NCBI RefSeq assembly: GCF_002843385.1 | Contig: NZ_MVDE01000006.1 | Coordinates: forward strand, 62,001 to 126,000 | Direction: 5' to 3' | DNA from: Labilibaculum manganireducens | Lineage (GTDB): Bacteria > Bacteroidota > Bacteroidia > Bacteroidales > Marinifilaceae | DNA length: 64,000 nt | Shown: positions 32,401 through 40,323 of the stretch, one piece after another | How the letters are laid out: every line of letters starts with the position of its first letter | Numbering within the stretch: the first letter of the stretch is position 1 | Made by a program: the position numbers and the translations under genes | The notes under the pieces: generated by a model | What the model saw: the letters and a program-made list of their open reading frames with translations, nothing else | What the model was told of the DNA's origin: nothing | Databases searched by the model: none

Positions 32401-33499
32401 GAAAGAAACGAATCCAAGAATTTTGGTTTTGGAAGTAAGTGACGACGGTATCGGAATCCCCTTGGAGAGTCAGAAGAAGATATTTTCACGCTTTTATCAG
32501 GTTGAGCATAGTCGGGAAGAAAATACGGGTTCAGGAATCGGATTGTCTTTGGTGCAATCTTTGGTGCAGTTGCACAAAGCCACTATTGAAGTTCAGAGTT
32601 TTCCAGATAAAGGAAGTGTTTTTGCTGTAGCAATACCAATTGACCGAGAGTTTTATGAAGATCAGGAGGTGTTTGATTATGAATCAAAACCAATAGGTAA
32701 TCAAGAGGTAATAATGCCGGAAGTTAAAAAAGTAATTCAGTCAACAGAGCTGAAAGAAAAAATATTGGTTATTGAGGACAATAAGGAATTAAGGAATTTT
32801 ATTGCTGAGTATTTATCTGATTATTATAAAGTTTACGAAGCTGAAAATGGGGAAGAAGGATTGAGGGTATGTCGTCAGATGAAACCAATACTTTGTGTTG
32901 CAGATGTGATGATGCCGGTGATGGATGGTTTTCAGTTCTGTGAAGAATTGAAGAATGATGAGTCGATTAGTCATATCCCGGTAATATTGTTAACTGCATT
33001 ATCCGGTAACGAAAATAAAATTAAAGGTTACAAACTTGGTGCTGACGGGTACTTGGTGAAACCTTTTGACCCTTCTTTATTAAAGAGTCGAATTGATAAC
33101 ATTGTAAAAGCCAGAGCTGAACTGAAAGGAAAGTTTTCGGAAGATGTTGACAGTGATGTTAATGTACTCACTCACTCACCAATTGACGAAGAATTTATGA
33201 CGAAACTTACTGGTTTTATCGAAAACAAGATGAGTGAACCCGAATTAACGGCAAGTCTTTTGTGTTTGGAGATGGGAATGAGCTCCTCTAAATTGTATCG
33301 TAAAGTAAAGGAACTTACAGATTTGGCTCCTAATGAATTCATAAGAACAATTCGACTTAAAAAATCAGCATACTTACTTAAATCGAAGCGTCATAATGTA
33401 TCTGAAGTAGCTACACTTGTTGGTTTTAACGATCCCTTATATTTTAGCCGTTGCTTTAAAAAGCAATTTGGATTTCCTCCAAGTAATTTGCTGCAATAA
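29477..33499 (+). CDS. Hybrid two-component system sensor/regulator (HTCS)
   Basis: The 1340-residue one-protein regulator has a signal peptide (FICILISSSVYA), about 14 Reg_prop beta-propeller repeats (GLLWLGTFGGVNSFDGY, GILWIGTENGLDKYDP, and others), and a Y_Y_Y domain (about 710-770, MLEGFDKEWVTVS). A transmembrane helix (about 775-795) follows, then HisKA with phospho-acceptor His841 in FTNISHELRTP and HATPase_c (NLLSNAIKFTG, DDGIGIP, GSGIGLSLV). The C-terminal part is a receiver domain with Asp1143 in VADVMMPVMDGF and an AraC-type HTH (about 1235-1340). All catalytic positions are intact. HTCS proteins bind an oligosaccharide in the periplasm and activate their own PUL. It lies right after the enzyme genes on the same strand and is the only regulator in the locus. 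Confidence 0.97.
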   Translation: MRGRFIVFICILISSSVYAEDINLEHFSNEDGLSHNSIRHIVQDKTGLLWLGTFGGVNSFDGYKFTSYLSNSRAGNSIRNNDITAMEIDYESDQMWIGTRNGLTQYNFKTHQFKTFLPEKNNPHSICDSEIRSIYIDKYKRVWVGTKTQGLCIYDPKSESFSKVENFGFDYIKSIFKDENGSIWIGSDHKGLAKISLNSTGTISNIKTYNLPFADSNEINPYVNFIYQDDKSDLFVGTREGLYILDKYEDKFVVLQIPDNSVRDILGPYFNCVTRAPNGRYWLGTLGGLIVCDHLEDIAKGKFQWHYSVWSEETSLVDNLVSALFFDNSGILWIGTENGLDKYDPFKNQFKTSKDISLFIGDKIPRISGFAQTYDDQLIVSTHDNGLFLDKNREFSILQDKYKEISSIYSSDGKIFYCGLWSGDILVYNYITKSVKLIDVGFDEVPVMAFCMLKNGKLFVGSHGDGAVLLNPKNSTVDLKCKDLLDNIEIYNAVSNTGGIIWLATGTGVIRYDPIKNEAVTYVHSEEESKGLSISDVRDISIDNKGKIWVVTTVGLNYYDPLLNDFVPVVSPEELHNNWITDIKLGENGELWLNFNNDRVGRFNPATNKLNIYHVGSGNRLDIFSNKGFLLFNDSLVYLTGKNGIIYFSTNELSDNLISDPPFITEVKVNNKEISPGDTINGQIVLDQDINYSRRIELDYDNRNFSFSFSSPSYVNVRLNKYQYMLEGFDKEWVTVSNNSRNIQYTNLYPQEYVFKIRAGNSSGYWSNVSSYQVVIYPPFWLTYKAILLFLVILSFVVYQVQKQLKNRRLLKQELLLEKVKRERDEKLNNEKLRFFTNISHELRTPISLIIGPAKQLEEEGGGTDYQKSRVNLILRNSNRLLYLVNQLLDFRKAQTGELKLKVSKTDILLYTRNTFNSFEGFAKDKKINLNLICEYEKIAGWIDRDKYDKILYNLLSNAIKFTGKYGNVDLFVGLKETNPRILVLEVSDDGIGIPLESQKKIFSRFYQVEHSREENTGSGIGLSLVQSLVQLHKATIEVQSFPDKGSVFAVAIPIDREFYEDQEVFDYESKPIGNQEVIMPEVKKVIQSTELKEKILVIEDNKELRNFIAEYLSDYYKVYEAENGEEGLRVCRQMKPILCVADVMMPVMDGFQFCEELKNDESISHIPVILLTALSGNENKIKGYKLGADGYLVKPFDPSLLKSRIDNIVKARAELKGKFSEDVDSDVNVLTHSPIDEEFMTKLTGFIENKMSEPELTASLLCLEMGMSSSKLYRKVKELTDLAPNEFIRTIRLKKSAYLLKSKRHNVSEVATLVGFNDPLYFSRCFKKQFGFPPSNLLQ

Positions 33500-33539
33500 T
33501 TCTCTGTCTTGGAATATTTCTTATTATATATTTCAAAAT

Positions 33540-33580
33540 AAAAGCGATTCATATTTAAGTATGAATCGCTTTTGTTATTT
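33540..33580 (+). terminator. Strong terminator after HTCS gene
   Basis: A perfect stem AAAAGCGATTCATA / TATGAATCGCTTTT with a short loop is followed by a T-rich tail. It lies between convergent genes and could serve both directions. Confidence 0.88.
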
Positions 33581-33598
33581 ATCTGTGTTTTTGTTTTA

Positions 33599-33759
33599 TA
33601 CCAATTTAATTTCAAAATAGACTTTAATTAAAATGAATTAATTTTTAGCTGTATCGAGGCAAAAAAGTAAAGCATAGCCACGTTACGATGCATCTTTTTT
33701 AACGAAGATATAGCTGAAAAGAAACATTTTATAAGGCATGTTTTGATGTTAATTTGGTA
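33599..33759 (+). mobile_element. MITE-like element, copy A
   Basis: It is 161 bp with imperfect terminal inverted repeats TACCAATTTAATTTCAAAA and TTTTGATGTTAATTTGGTA. It is about 90% identical to the element at 59350 and shares its ends with the one at 42214. It encodes nothing. It abuts the stop codon of the M64 peptidase gene (33760). Confidence 0.75.
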
Positions 33760-35169
33760 CTACTTCGTGTTCTGATCGATAATCAGCTTAATAGCCCGTT
33801 GACAAGCCGGACAAAATTTATCGTGACGGGTAAACATGATACAGTTGGGAGCGCTTCGGTATAAGCCTGTTGACTTGTATTGAGCTCCTTCAAAAGCACC
33901 AACTTTACCGCTGTATTTCATATTTGCTAAAAGCTCATCATCCCACGATCTTTGTTTCATAAAGAAATCTTCCATTATTTTTTCATCAACCTTTGCTTTT
34001 CTTAGCTCAACTCTCTTTTTCTGAACAGCAATACTGTGTTCATCGTACTTCTCCTTTTCCCAGGGAGTTGGTATTGGAGTGTCTGGTGTTACAATATCCT
34101 TCCATTTTATAGTTTCAGGATTTGCATTCGCAGTTACATTTAATTCCCAAGGTTCCAAATGCTTGGCATCCATTTCGTAAGCTGTTGCAGATGTGTAGTA
34201 TTCGTCAGCCAAATCAGCAAAATGGTGTCCGAATTCATGTACAAATAAATATTCCTGAAAAGCATTGTCAACAGCAGCTGTGATATACAAGTTGTAGATA
34301 CCGCCACCGCCATAAATAGAATCATTCATTAAAATAGCTGTAAATTCGTAAGGAACTGCAGCCGCCGCATTGCGAATTGTTTTGTTGTCGAAACCTAAAG
34401 CGTATCGTTCCGAATCGAAAGCCCCGTAAGTAACCGAAAGTGCCGAACGTTTATGAATATCCTGATGAGGATGATTTACTCCTGAATCGGGAGATGGTGT
34501 TTCCACAGCTCTGATCGAAAATTTATCCTTAAAGGAAGCATAAGGCTCTGTACTTAAAAGAACTTCCGCAAAACGTTGTGCGTCCTTTTTAAATTTACCC
34601 ATATCTTTCTTGGCGTATCCTTCTCCCAAAACTACAATGTCAACTTGATTTTCAGGCTTACCATTCACAACAATATCAATCGTATTATAGTGATTTTTTA
34701 CTGGGCTGGAAAAAGAACGGTAATGCTTTAGATTTACTTTATAGGTCCATACAGGATCAAAACCATTATTAATATTGCGTTTAAATACAGTGATATCCAC
34801 TTCATTTTTCGGCCATGGAAAACGAAGGGATTCCTGAAAACTTCCCCATTCGGTTTTTGCCTCGGGTGTAGTTTCCCATTCGCCGTAGATGCTTGCAAAT
34901 CCTCGGGAGTAAAGTAAATTTCCTGTTTTAGAATCTTTTACTTCGAAACAATATTTCCCCAGATTTAGTTCGTCGATTAGCATGGTTTTACTGCCAGGCC
35001 ACTCACCATCATTTACCATCTGATCGAAAGCGAAGTGTTCTTCTCCTGAATTTCCTACATGATTATAATCCAGGCGCATAGCAGCACTCGTAAAATAATC
35101 AGCATATTGAGCCATTGATGAAAAGGAGATACCAATTAGCATAAGGGTAAATACAAAAATCTTTTTCAT
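33760..35169 (-). CDS. M64 family (IgA-peptidase type) metallopeptidase, secreted
   Basis: From the Met at 35169 the protein is 469 residues with a signal peptide (FVFTLMLIGISFSSMAQ). The N-terminal part is the family's beta-sandwich (DYFTSAAMRLDYNHVGNSGE). The peptidase domain contains VDIVVLGEGYAKKDMGKF and the zinc site HEFGHHFADLADEYY (His311, Glu312, His315), followed near the C-terminus by CIMFTRHDKFCPACQRAI. This matches the M64 family common in Bacteroidota. The open frame continues 66 codons upstream through the repeat element to 35367. I reject that extension because the signal peptide begins exactly at the element's edge. The gene is divergent from DUF554 and ends against a MITE. 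Confidence 0.9.
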   Translation of the reverse strand: MKKIFVFTLMLIGISFSSMAQYADYFTSAAMRLDYNHVGNSGEEHFAFDQMVNDGEWPGSKTMLIDELNLGKYCFEVKDSKTGNLLYSRGFASIYGEWETTPEAKTEWGSFQESLRFPWPKNEVDITVFKRNINNGFDPVWTYKVNLKHYRSFSSPVKNHYNTIDIVVNGKPENQVDIVVLGEGYAKKDMGKFKKDAQRFAEVLLSTEPYASFKDKFSIRAVETPSPDSGVNHPHQDIHKRSALSVTYGAFDSERYALGFDNKTIRNAAAAVPYEFTAILMNDSIYGGGGIYNLYITAAVDNAFQEYLFVHEFGHHFADLADEYYTSATAYEMDAKHLEPWELNVTANANPETIKWKDIVTPDTPIPTPWEKEKYDEHSIAVQKKRVELRKAKVDEKIMEDFFMKQRSWDDELLANMKYSGKVGAFEGAQYKSTGLYRSAPNCIMFTRHDKFCPACQRAIKLIIDQNTK

Positions 35170-35289
35170 GTGTATAAATTTGTTTTTTAGTTGCCATATA
35201 GCTTGTTCCGAACTTGTTTCGGGAGAACTTACCATGTTGGAATAATCATCCTCCTGTGTGTCAAAATCACTTTGGCATGGACGTTTCAT
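35170..35289 (-). repeat. 119-bp dispersed element, copy 5 (120 bp)
   Basis: On the minus strand it begins ATGAAACGTCC at 35289 and ends one base before the ATGAAA start codon at 35169. The hairpin is TCCCGAAACAAGTTCGGAA, with one stem base changed relative to the other copies. Confidence 0.9.
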
Positions 35290-35489
35290 AATATTTTGTT
35301 CTTTTATAGTTTTATAAGATGCAACAAGATAGTGATTTTCTGTTTTCGGAAATATGCATATTGTCATATCTGAACAGGAATGAAAGAATCCTATTCCTGT
35401 ATCGTTTATTCTGTATAGTTTTTTTGTTTCAGACCGTTGACTTTCCTGTTTTTCTTTTAAATTTAGTTTTTCAAAAATAAAATCATTTT

Positions 35490-36170
35490 ATGATAGGAAC
35501 ACTGGTTAATGTAATTGCCATATTGATAGGGGGAAGTTTGGGACTTTTGTTTCGGACCAGGATTCCCGATCGAATGTTTAAAATTGTTTTTCAGGCCATT
35601 GGGATTTTTACACTGTATCTTGGTGTAAGTATGGCTCTAAAAGCCAACGAGCTGTTGCTGATGGTGTTTAGTTTGGTGGTTGGATCATTAATTGGTGAGT
35701 TTTTACGTTTAGAGGATCGGGTTGAAAATTTGAGCGAGTTATTAAAAAAGAAAATCGGGAGTAAGGATGATAAATTTTCAACCGGATTTGTAACATCATT
35801 TATGCTGTTCTGTTTGGGTGCAATGACAATATTGGGAAGCATGGAAGAGGGAATGGGCAAGGAGCCTACTCTGCTGTTAACCAAATCGATGATGGATGGA
35901 TTTTCGGCTGTGGCTTTAGCAGCAGTTATGGGAGTTGGAGTTATATTTTCGGTAATTCCTTTGCTGATTTATCAGGGAGGATTAACCCTGTTGGCGGCCT
36001 TGTTTGGAGAAGTAATACCGGAAGCCATAATCACAGAAATGGCCGGAGTTGGCGGCGTTTTAATCATCGGATTAGGGATTAGTATTTTAGAAATAAAAAA
36101 AATAAAGGTTTTAAATATGCTTCCCGCTTTGTTTGTGGAAGTACTGCTGTGCTATATCTTTTTAACTTAG
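35490..36170 (+). CDS. DUF554 family membrane protein
   Basis: The 226-residue protein has about six hydrophobic helices. It matches DUF554 (YdfK-like): start MIGTLVNVIAILIGGSLGLL, the conserved VGSLIGEFLRLEDRVE, MLFCLGAMTILGSMEEGMG, SMMDGFSAVALAAVMGVGV, and a last helix after EMAGVGGVLIIGLGI. DUF554 proteins are inner-membrane proteins thought to be transporters; no substrate is firmly established. It stands alone between the divergent M64 gene and the kinase operon. Confidence 0.88.
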   Translation: MIGTLVNVIAILIGGSLGLLFRTRIPDRMFKIVFQAIGIFTLYLGVSMALKANELLLMVFSLVVGSLIGEFLRLEDRVENLSELLKKKIGSKDDKFSTGFVTSFMLFCLGAMTILGSMEEGMGKEPTLLLTKSMMDGFSAVALAAVMGVGVIFSVIPLLIYQGGLTLLAALFGEVIPEAIITEMAGVGGVLIIGLGISILEIKKIKVLNMLPALFVEVLLCYIFLT

Positions 36171-36228
36171 AATAGGTTTTTGAAAGATTAGAAGAACTGC
36201 ACATATCAGTCGGTATAAGATCTTTTCG

Positions 36229-36236
36229 TAGATTTG
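36229..36236 (+). promoter_or_regulatory. Bacteroidota -7 promoter element TAGATTTG
   Basis: TAGATTTG matches the TAnnTTTG consensus and lies 42 bp before the TTG start of the kinase gene. No clear TTTG -33 box is visible at the usual distance. Confidence 0.45.
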
Positions 36237-36277
36237 TAATCAGAAGAAATGCTTTAGGCAATCAAAATACATACGAT

Positions 36278-37717
36278 TTGAAAGAAGAAATAAAAACTGC
36301 TCTAATTCAGTTATTTGAAGAATGGGCTGATGACAGAGTAATTGAAACGGAAATTTTACCTCAATCAGGTTCTTATCGCGAATACATTCGGTTAATAGGA
36401 GAAAAGAGAACGGCATTGGGAGCTTTTAATGCCGATAAAAAAGAGAATACTGCTTTTCTTGGTTTTAGTAGGTTTTTTGCAGAAAAAGGTCTTTCGGTTC
36501 CGGAAATTTACGGTGAAAATAACGAACAGGACATCTATCTTTTACAGGATTTAGGCAATACAACTCTGTTCGATTATATTCTGCATTTAAGAGTAGGAGA
36601 AGGTTTTGCCAACGATTTGGTGCAGATTTATAAAAAGATAATTTCTCAACTGATACGTTTTCAACTCGAAGGAGAAAATGGATTGGATTATAGTGTTTGT
36701 TATCCTCGGGATAGTTTCGATAAGCAATCTATGATTTGGGATTTGCACTATTTTAAATATTACTTTTTAAAATTGGCTAAAATTCCATTCGATGAGCAGT
36801 TGCTCGAGAACGATTTTCAAAAATTCTCGGATTACTTGTTGGATGCTCCCCGTGATTATTTTTTGTATCGGGATTTTCAGTCAAGAAATATCATGCTGGT
36901 AAATGGTGAGCCTTGGTTTATCGATTATCAGGGAGGAAGAAGAGGAGCCCTGCAATACGATTTGGCTTCTTTGCTATACGATGCTAAGGCAGATCTTCCA
37001 CAGGATGTTCGGGATGAACTGTTAGCCTTTTATCTAAAGGAGATTCAAAAAGTACAGACAGTAGATCCAAAAGCTTTCACTTCCTTTTTTCAGGGATATG
37101 TATTGGTTCGCATCATGCAGGCAATGGGAGCTTATGGATTTAGAGGTTTTTACGAAAGAAAAGATCATTTCTTAAAATCGATTCCATTCGCATTAAAAAA
37201 TTTGGAAACCATATTGGGACGAATGAGTATTCCTGTTGAATTGCCTGAATTGGTGAAAGCACTAAAAGCTGTTGTTTCTTCAGATTTTTTGAAAAGCGTA
37301 GGTAAGGAAGAAAAACCAAAACTTCATGTTGAAATAAATAGTTTTTCGTACCGAAGAGGAATTCCATTAGACAAAACAACCAATGGCGGAGGTTTTGTTT
37401 TCGATTGCAGAGCCATTCATAATCCGGGAAGATATCAGGAATATGTTGAGATGACAGGAAAAGATCAGCCGGTAATTGACTTTTTCAAGGAGCGCAGCGA
37501 AATGGATGAGTTCTTAGGTTCAGTATATAGTATTGTCGACATGAGTGTTGATAAATACATCAGTCGAAATTTTGCCAATTTACAGGTGAACTTTGGCTGT
37601 ACCGGAGGAAGACATCGTTCCGTTTTTTCGGCAGAGAGTTTGGCAAAGCATTTACGGGAAAAGTTTGATGTGAATATCAGTTTAAGGCACATTGAACGGG
37701 AAATAGAAGGAAGTTAA
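36278..37717 (+). CDS. APH-like sugar kinase fused to RapZ C-terminal domain
   Basis: The 479-residue protein has two parts. Residues 1-320 form an aminoglycoside-phosphotransferase/AmgK-type kinase: FLQDLGNTTLFDYI-like hinge (here LLQDLGNTTLFDYI), catalytic loop LYRDFQSRNIML with Asp199, and metal motif FIDYQGGRRGALQYDLASLL. Residues 345-479 match the RapZ (YvcJ) C-terminal domain: INSFSYRRGIP, GGGFVFDCRAIHNPG, and FGCTGGRHRSVFSAESLA. E. coli RapZ senses glucosamine-6-phosphate through this domain. A MurU-like nucleotidyltransferase follows two genes down, which recalls the AmgK-MurU cell-wall recycling pair. Inference: an amino-sugar anomeric kinase with a built-in metabolite-sensing domain. 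The start is TTG; no in-frame ATG exists near it. The N-terminal ATPase domain of RapZ is absent. Confidence 0.85.
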   Translation: MKEEIKTALIQLFEEWADDRVIETEILPQSGSYREYIRLIGEKRTALGAFNADKKENTAFLGFSRFFAEKGLSVPEIYGENNEQDIYLLQDLGNTTLFDYILHLRVGEGFANDLVQIYKKIISQLIRFQLEGENGLDYSVCYPRDSFDKQSMIWDLHYFKYYFLKLAKIPFDEQLLENDFQKFSDYLLDAPRDYFLYRDFQSRNIMLVNGEPWFIDYQGGRRGALQYDLASLLYDAKADLPQDVRDELLAFYLKEIQKVQTVDPKAFTSFFQGYVLVRIMQAMGAYGFRGFYERKDHFLKSIPFALKNLETILGRMSIPVELPELVKALKAVVSSDFLKSVGKEEKPKLHVEINSFSYRRGIPLDKTTNGGGFVFDCRAIHNPGRYQEYVEMTGKDQPVIDFFKERSEMDEFLGSVYSIVDMSVDKYISRNFANLQVNFGCTGGRHRSVFSAESLAKHLREKFDVNISLRHIEREIEGS

Positions 37718-37718
37718 T

Positions 37719-37859
37719 ATGGGCAATAAACGTTGTAAATTATCACCGAAGGAATACGCAGAAAAAGTATGTAATTCGGAAAATTTTGTTTGCAAAAAAT
37801 GCAATCGGGTGGCTAAAAAAGCCAAGAGCTTGTGCGATTCCAAGAAGAAAAAGGATTAA
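37719..37859 (+). CDS. Small Cys-rich basic protein (46 aa), unknown function
   Basis: ATG lies one base after the stop of the kinase gene and the frame ends at TAA 37857. The 46-residue product is rich in Lys (about 14) and has Cys at 6, 18, 25, 28 and 43, including FVCKKC. The spacing suggests a small zinc-ribbon or knuckle. Position and tight spacing in a three-gene operon with the kinase and the nucleotidyltransferase support that it is real. I do not recognise a named family. A nucleic-acid or metal-binding role would be guesswork. Confidence 0.6.
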   Translation: MGNKRCKLSPKEYAEKVCNSENFVCKKCNRVAKKAKSLCDSKKKKD

Positions 37860-37902
37860 TACAATCCGGTAATCTGATAACTGTTCACTGATAATTGAAA
37901 AG

Positions 37903-38625
37903 ATGTTGAATGCAATGATTTTTGCGGCAGGTTTGGGAACCCGCCTAAAACCTTATACCGATTCGAAACCAAAAGCATTGGTTGAGTTGGCAGGAGCACC
38001 TCTTTTGGAAAGAGCAATATTAAAATTAATTGAACTTAAGGTTGATCGTATCGTTATTAACGTGCATCATTATGCAGATATGATTGAGGATTTTCTTCAA
38101 AAGAATAACAATTTTGGTGCTGATATTCGTATTTCAGACGAACGGGAAGAACTACTGGATACAGGAGGTGGATTAAAGAAAGCCGCTGATTTATTTATTA
38201 CTGACGCACCCGTTTTAATCTATAATGTAGATGTTTTTTCTTCCTTGGATTTATCTGAATTAATCAATTTTCATAAACTGACCGGGGCATTGGTAAGTAT
38301 GGTTATGCGCGAAAGAACCAGCAGCAGATACTTGTATTTCAGTAAAGATAATCAGTTAACAGGTTGGAAGAACTGTAAAACCGGTGAGGTTAAAGTTGCC
38401 AGAGAAGAGATGAATGAATCTGAACCAATGGCTTTTAGCGGAATTCATTTAATTAGTCCGAAACTATTTCCCTTAATTACAGAGAAAGGTAAATTTTCCA
38501 TTATCGATTTGTATTTACGCTTGGCAAAGAATGAAAAGATTCTGGCTTTTAAAGACAGCTCAAAAATCTGGACAGACCTTGGTAAACCTGAAGATTTGGC
38601 TTGGGCAGAAGATCATCTGAAATAA
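37903..38625 (+). CDS. MurU/HddC-like sugar-1-phosphate nucleotidyltransferase
   Basis: The 240-residue protein is a single nucleotidyltransferase domain: signature FAAGLGTRLKPYTDSKPKAL (residues 7-26), metal-binding YNVDVFS, and DTGGGLKKAADLF near residue 88. The size equals MurU (N-acetylmuramate-1-phosphate uridylyltransferase) and related mannose-1-phosphate guanylyltransferase-like enzymes, without a LbH repeat domain. It activates a sugar-1-phosphate with NTP to give an NDP-sugar. It is 43 bp after the small Cys-rich gene and in one unit with the AmgK-like kinase fusion, which would supply the sugar-1-phosphate. MurNAc or GlcNAc as substrate is inferred from the pair. Confidence 0.85.
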   Translation: MLNAMIFAAGLGTRLKPYTDSKPKALVELAGAPLLERAILKLIELKVDRIVINVHHYADMIEDFLQKNNNFGADIRISDEREELLDTGGGLKKAADLFITDAPVLIYNVDVFSSLDLSELINFHKLTGALVSMVMRERTSSRYLYFSKDNQLTGWKNCKTGEVKVAREEMNESEPMAFSGIHLISPKLFPLITEKGKFSIIDLYLRLAKNEKILAFKDSSKIWTDLGKPEDLAWAEDHLK

Positions 38626-38716
38626 TTTGTTTATTTTTGGGCTCAATTTAATAAAAACCGGAATATCGATATCACTTCTTAACAGAAGATACTAGAGCCG
38701 TGCACCAATAATTTAT

Positions 38717-39589
38717 ATGGAAAAAATAAACTTACAGGATATCATTTTTGTTATCAATCCTCACTCCGGTACCAATTCGGGTAAAATCCTTGAGAAATTT
38801 AAAGAACTTGCTCCTAAAGTTGATTATTTTGTCAGTAATTCTTTGGAGGAATTTGATGTTTTTTTGACCGCTAAAGCGGAAAAATACAAAGTACTTATTA
38901 TTTGTGGAGGCGATGGTACCATAAATACGACACTGAAATATTTGATTAAATATTCCACGCTAAAATTAGCTGTTTTACCTAATGGCTCAGGCAATGGTTT
39001 CGCCCGCGAGTTAGGTTTTGATGGCGATATTAAAAAATTACTGGATCAGATTTTAAAAGGTGGAACTGAAAAAGTTGATGTCATAAAGATAAACAATGAA
39101 CTATGCGGCAATATGGCAGGTTTAGGCTTTGATAGTTATGTGGCAACCGAATTTGAAAAGATGCCGGCACGAGGACTAAAGACCTATGTGTATTGCACCA
39201 TTCAAGCGCTTTTAAAATACAAACCCATACAAGCCAAAGTCAATGTTAATGGTTCTGTTATTGAGGGTAAATATCATATGATCAACATTGCAAATACCCG
39301 GCAATTCGGGAACAATGCTTTGATTGCTCCAAAGGCTGTCTGCAACGACGGCTTGTTCGATTTGGTTTTGATAAAAAAAATTCCTTTTTATGTAGTGCCA
39401 AACTTCGTAGTTCGTTTGTTTTTAGGAAAGTTGAAGAACTCAAAATATGTGCAGTTTGTAAAAGCCAGTAGTTTGGTAATTGATTCAAATTCTGAAACTT
39501 ATCATGTAGATGGCGAGCCTAAAAAATTGGAAGAGACTTTAAGTATTGAAATTTTGAAGCAGATTGAAGTGGTGAAAATGAAAATGTAA
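38717..39589 (+). CDS. Diacylglycerol/lipid kinase family protein (DagK/YegS)
   Basis: The 290-residue protein has the diacylglycerol kinase catalytic domain: FVINPHSGTNSGKI, the nucleotide loop ICGGDGTINTTL, and LPNGSGNGFARELGF. A C-terminal beta-rich domain follows, with NIANTRQFGNNALIAPKA, DGLFDLVLIK and YHVDGEP. Such cytosolic enzymes phosphorylate diacylglycerol or other lipids with ATP. A PAP2 phosphatase gene lies 19 bp downstream and an LTA-synthase-like gene after that. Phosphoglycerol transferases release diacylglycerol, which this kinase could recycle into phosphatidate; this is a known logic in lipoteichoic acid synthesis and inferred here. Confidence 0.9.
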   Translation: MEKINLQDIIFVINPHSGTNSGKILEKFKELAPKVDYFVSNSLEEFDVFLTAKAEKYKVLIICGGDGTINTTLKYLIKYSTLKLAVLPNGSGNGFARELGFDGDIKKLLDQILKGGTEKVDVIKINNELCGNMAGLGFDSYVATEFEKMPARGLKTYVYCTIQALLKYKPIQAKVNVNGSVIEGKYHMINIANTRQFGNNALIAPKAVCNDGLFDLVLIKKIPFYVVPNFVVRLFLGKLKNSKYVQFVKASSLVIDSNSETYHVDGEPKKLEETLSIEILKQIEVVKMKM

Positions 39590-39608
39590 CACTATAAAAT
39601 AAAGAAGC

Positions 39609-40283
39609 ATGTTAGATTGGTTGCTTAGTTTAGACAAAGAATTGCTGTTGTTTTTCAATGGCCGGCACAATCCTTTTTGGGATACATTCATGATGTTGAC
39701 ATCGGGGAAAGTAATTTGGTTTGTATTCTATTTTGTGATAGTTGCTGCTGTAATCAACACATTTGGCTGGAGAAAAGGAACTTTAATCATCCTAAGCATA
39801 CTTCTGGTAATTGTTTTAAGTGATCAAATTGCTTCGGGAGTGTTTAAACCTGTTTTTAAACGATTCAGACCTTCCAGAGATCCGTCATTTAGTCATTTAG
39901 TGCATATTGTAAAAGGATATACGGGCGGAAAATATGGTTTTGCATCATCGCATGCATCAAATTCATTTGGCTTGGCGGTGTTTGTTTCCTTGTTGTTTAA
40001 GAATCGGGTAACAAGTGTATTTGTAATTTTCTGGGCAGTTTTGGTATCCTATTCGCGAATTTATTTGGGGGTTCATTATCCCGGAGATATAATTGTTGGC
40101 GCATTAATAGGAACTTTATCAGCCTGTTTTGTGTATTCATTACTGCAAAAATACTCTAAGCCAAGTTTAATTTGCAAACCGGAGCAGCAAACTCATCCTA
40201 TTGCGGGAATTCATCAAATTGCACTGTTAGGCAGTCTGCAAATTATAGTAATGCTTTTGTCGGTTTTTTATATCCTAAAATAA
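39609..40283 (+). CDS. PAP2 family membrane phosphatase
   Basis: The 224-residue protein has about five hydrophobic helices and a complete PAP2 signature: KPVFKRFRP (the K-x6-RP motif), FASSHAS (PSGH-like), and SRIYLGVHYPGD (SR-x5-H-x3-D). These membrane enzymes dephosphorylate lipid phosphates such as phosphatidate, phosphatidylglycerol phosphate or undecaprenyl pyrophosphate. The N-terminal LLSLDKELLLFFNGRHNPFW is the usual start of the Bacteroidota subgroup. It lies in a three-gene unit with the lipid kinase and the LTA-synthase-like protein, so a lipid substrate is likely. Confidence 0.92.
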   Translation: MLDWLLSLDKELLLFFNGRHNPFWDTFMMLTSGKVIWFVFYFVIVAAVINTFGWRKGTLIILSILLVIVLSDQIASGVFKPVFKRFRPSRDPSFSHLVHIVKGYTGGKYGFASSHASNSFGLAVFVSLLFKNRVTSVFVIFWAVLVSYSRIYLGVHYPGDIIVGALIGTLSACFVYSLLQKYSKPSLICKPEQQTHPIAGIHQIALLGSLQIIVMLLSVFYILK

Positions 40284-40323
40284 CCGATAAGCATATTTTT
40301 AAATTGATTAATTGAATGATTTC

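Noticed and set aside
35170-35367. N-terminal extension of the M64 peptidase
   Set aside because: The extension crosses the repeat element and would put 66 residues before a clear signal peptide starting at 35169.
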